Shown here: piece by piece, positions 63,221 to 64,000 of the stretch | How positions within the stretch are numbered: the stretch's first letter is position 1 | Layout: every line of letters begins with the position of its first letter | Assembly: GCA_003254925.1 (NCBI GenBank) | Contig: QANZ01027390.1 | Location: 29,859-93,858, forward strand | Reading direction: 5' to 3' | Length of the DNA stretch: 64,000 nucleotides | Source: Chamaecrista fasciculata | Lineage: Eukaryota; Streptophyta; Magnoliopsida; Fabales; Fabaceae | Program-made: the position numbers and the translations under genes | Notes under the pieces: model-generated | The model's database searches: none | What the model was told of the DNA's origin: nothing | The model's input: the letters and a program-made list of their open reading frames with translations, nothing else

Positions 63221-64000
63221 TTTTGATTCTACAATTTTAAGATATGAAAAATTTATTAGCAGATAAAATACTTCCACTATTTTATAAAACTCAGTGAAAT
63301 TTATTATTAGTGGCTAAGATCCATATTTCACCAAAATTTACCGTCGCGGAGGCGATCATGCACCTTTTGGTTATTTAGGTAGGTAACTCTTACCAATCAC
63401 ATCTCATGTGACTCTTAGATCCTTATGGGACTGTATCATCTTATGATACTTATTATGGCATGTTTATCCCATCTAATGCCTTGAGGTCCAAAACCGTTTT
63501 GATAACCCCATTAAGTCACACGGTAAAACATGTGAATGGCTAAATTCAAGATAACGAGGCGGAGGCCCAACCCTATATCATCAAGGCCCAACTGCTATAC
63601 GTGTCGCGGAGGCGATCACCGTATCCAAAGAACCAAGATTTCAATAGGCGTTATATTGAAAATCCCATTCACCCGTGTCTCCTCAAGGTCAAGGCAGATA
63701 CGTGTCGCGGAGGCGATCACCGCTCCACGATGAACAAGATTTTGACAGGGTGTTTTAGCGATGGCATTACGACTTAAGATTTTCTAAAAGAGTTTGATTT
63801 TTATTTAAAATATTCCGATTTGGTTGTTTAATTCTAAAACTCTTTTAAAATTAAACGAGTCATGCCACATGTTTATTTCCCCATGTATCTCATACATATA
63901 AACATGTGTCTGGATTTTGTATCTCATACAAATCCCACGCTCGTATCGTATACGTGGCTATAGCGTAATGTTTGTTTAAGCATGTTAAAATCGCACCCTA
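63221..64000 (-). other. Copia leader region, continuing past the window
   Basis: Untranslated DNA between gag and the 5' LTR, which is not reached. A 16-bp unit gtcgcggaggcgatca occurs three times in the same orientation (63343-63358, 63603-63618, 63704-63719). No primer-binding site was found up to 64000. Confidence 0.5.

Noticed and set aside
62756-63266. Plus-strand frames over the Copia gag
   Set aside because: They are antisense shadows of the Gag frame, which has the zinc knuckle and family motifs.

Overview
This is nuclear DNA of a eudicot plant, probably a rosid. It is AT-rich, its genes carry spliced introns, and the spacers are full of plant transposons. One run of 643 Ns and a lone N at 3902 point to a draft assembly. 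The species cannot be named from the sequence.

Gene layout, left to right: (1) a UGT84-type glucosyltransferase in two exons (+, 1445-3590). (2) A nine-exon secreted acid lipase of the LIP1 type (-, 13903-20598). (3) Two tandem six-exon 5-methylthioribose kinase genes (+, 23622-27227 and 28749-34067) whose exon lengths match one by one. (4) A VIM/ORTHRUS-type RING-SRA-RING gene (-, 36363-40393) broken by at least three in-frame stops. (5) Two intact plant basic secretory protein (BSP) genes (-, 42817-44364 and 46748-48195) and the 5' stump of a third (51436-51780). Several of these exons are short and were found by reading splice sites against remembered family sequences. Exon coordinates are in the entries.

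From about 52 kb on there is no host gene. An L1-type LINE is split by an unidentified 1.35-kb insert and cut off by the long terminal repeat of a minus-strand Copia retrotransposon. The decayed interior of that Copia element holds a nested solo LTR of the same family, with a 5-bp target duplication, and the gap lies inside the solo LTR.

The spacers and introns hold many small elements with readable target duplications. They include Mutator-like foldback MITEs (9-bp duplications), PIF/Harbinger MITEs (TAA/TTA), hAT-like MITEs (8 bp), three tRNA-derived SINEs, a 1.4-kb TRIM, a 322-bp SMART-like mini-retrotransposon and a CACTA end.

The most striking observation is that the intron shared by both BSP genes is exactly one hAT-like MITE plus one copy of its 8-bp target duplication. 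The duplication (CAGGTCAG on the coding strand) supplies the splice donor and the end of the acceptor, so splicing restores the uninterrupted reading frame. A third copy of the same MITE family lies in a lipase intron with a perfect 8-bp duplication.

Functionally the genes are a mixed housekeeping and defence set: phenolic-acid glucosylation (UGT84), lipid hydrolysis (lipase), methionine salvage (MTK), a lost epigenetic reader (VIM) and extracellular defence-type proteins (BSP). In Arabidopsis, LIP1 and a BSP gene are also neighbours, so part of the order may be ancestral.
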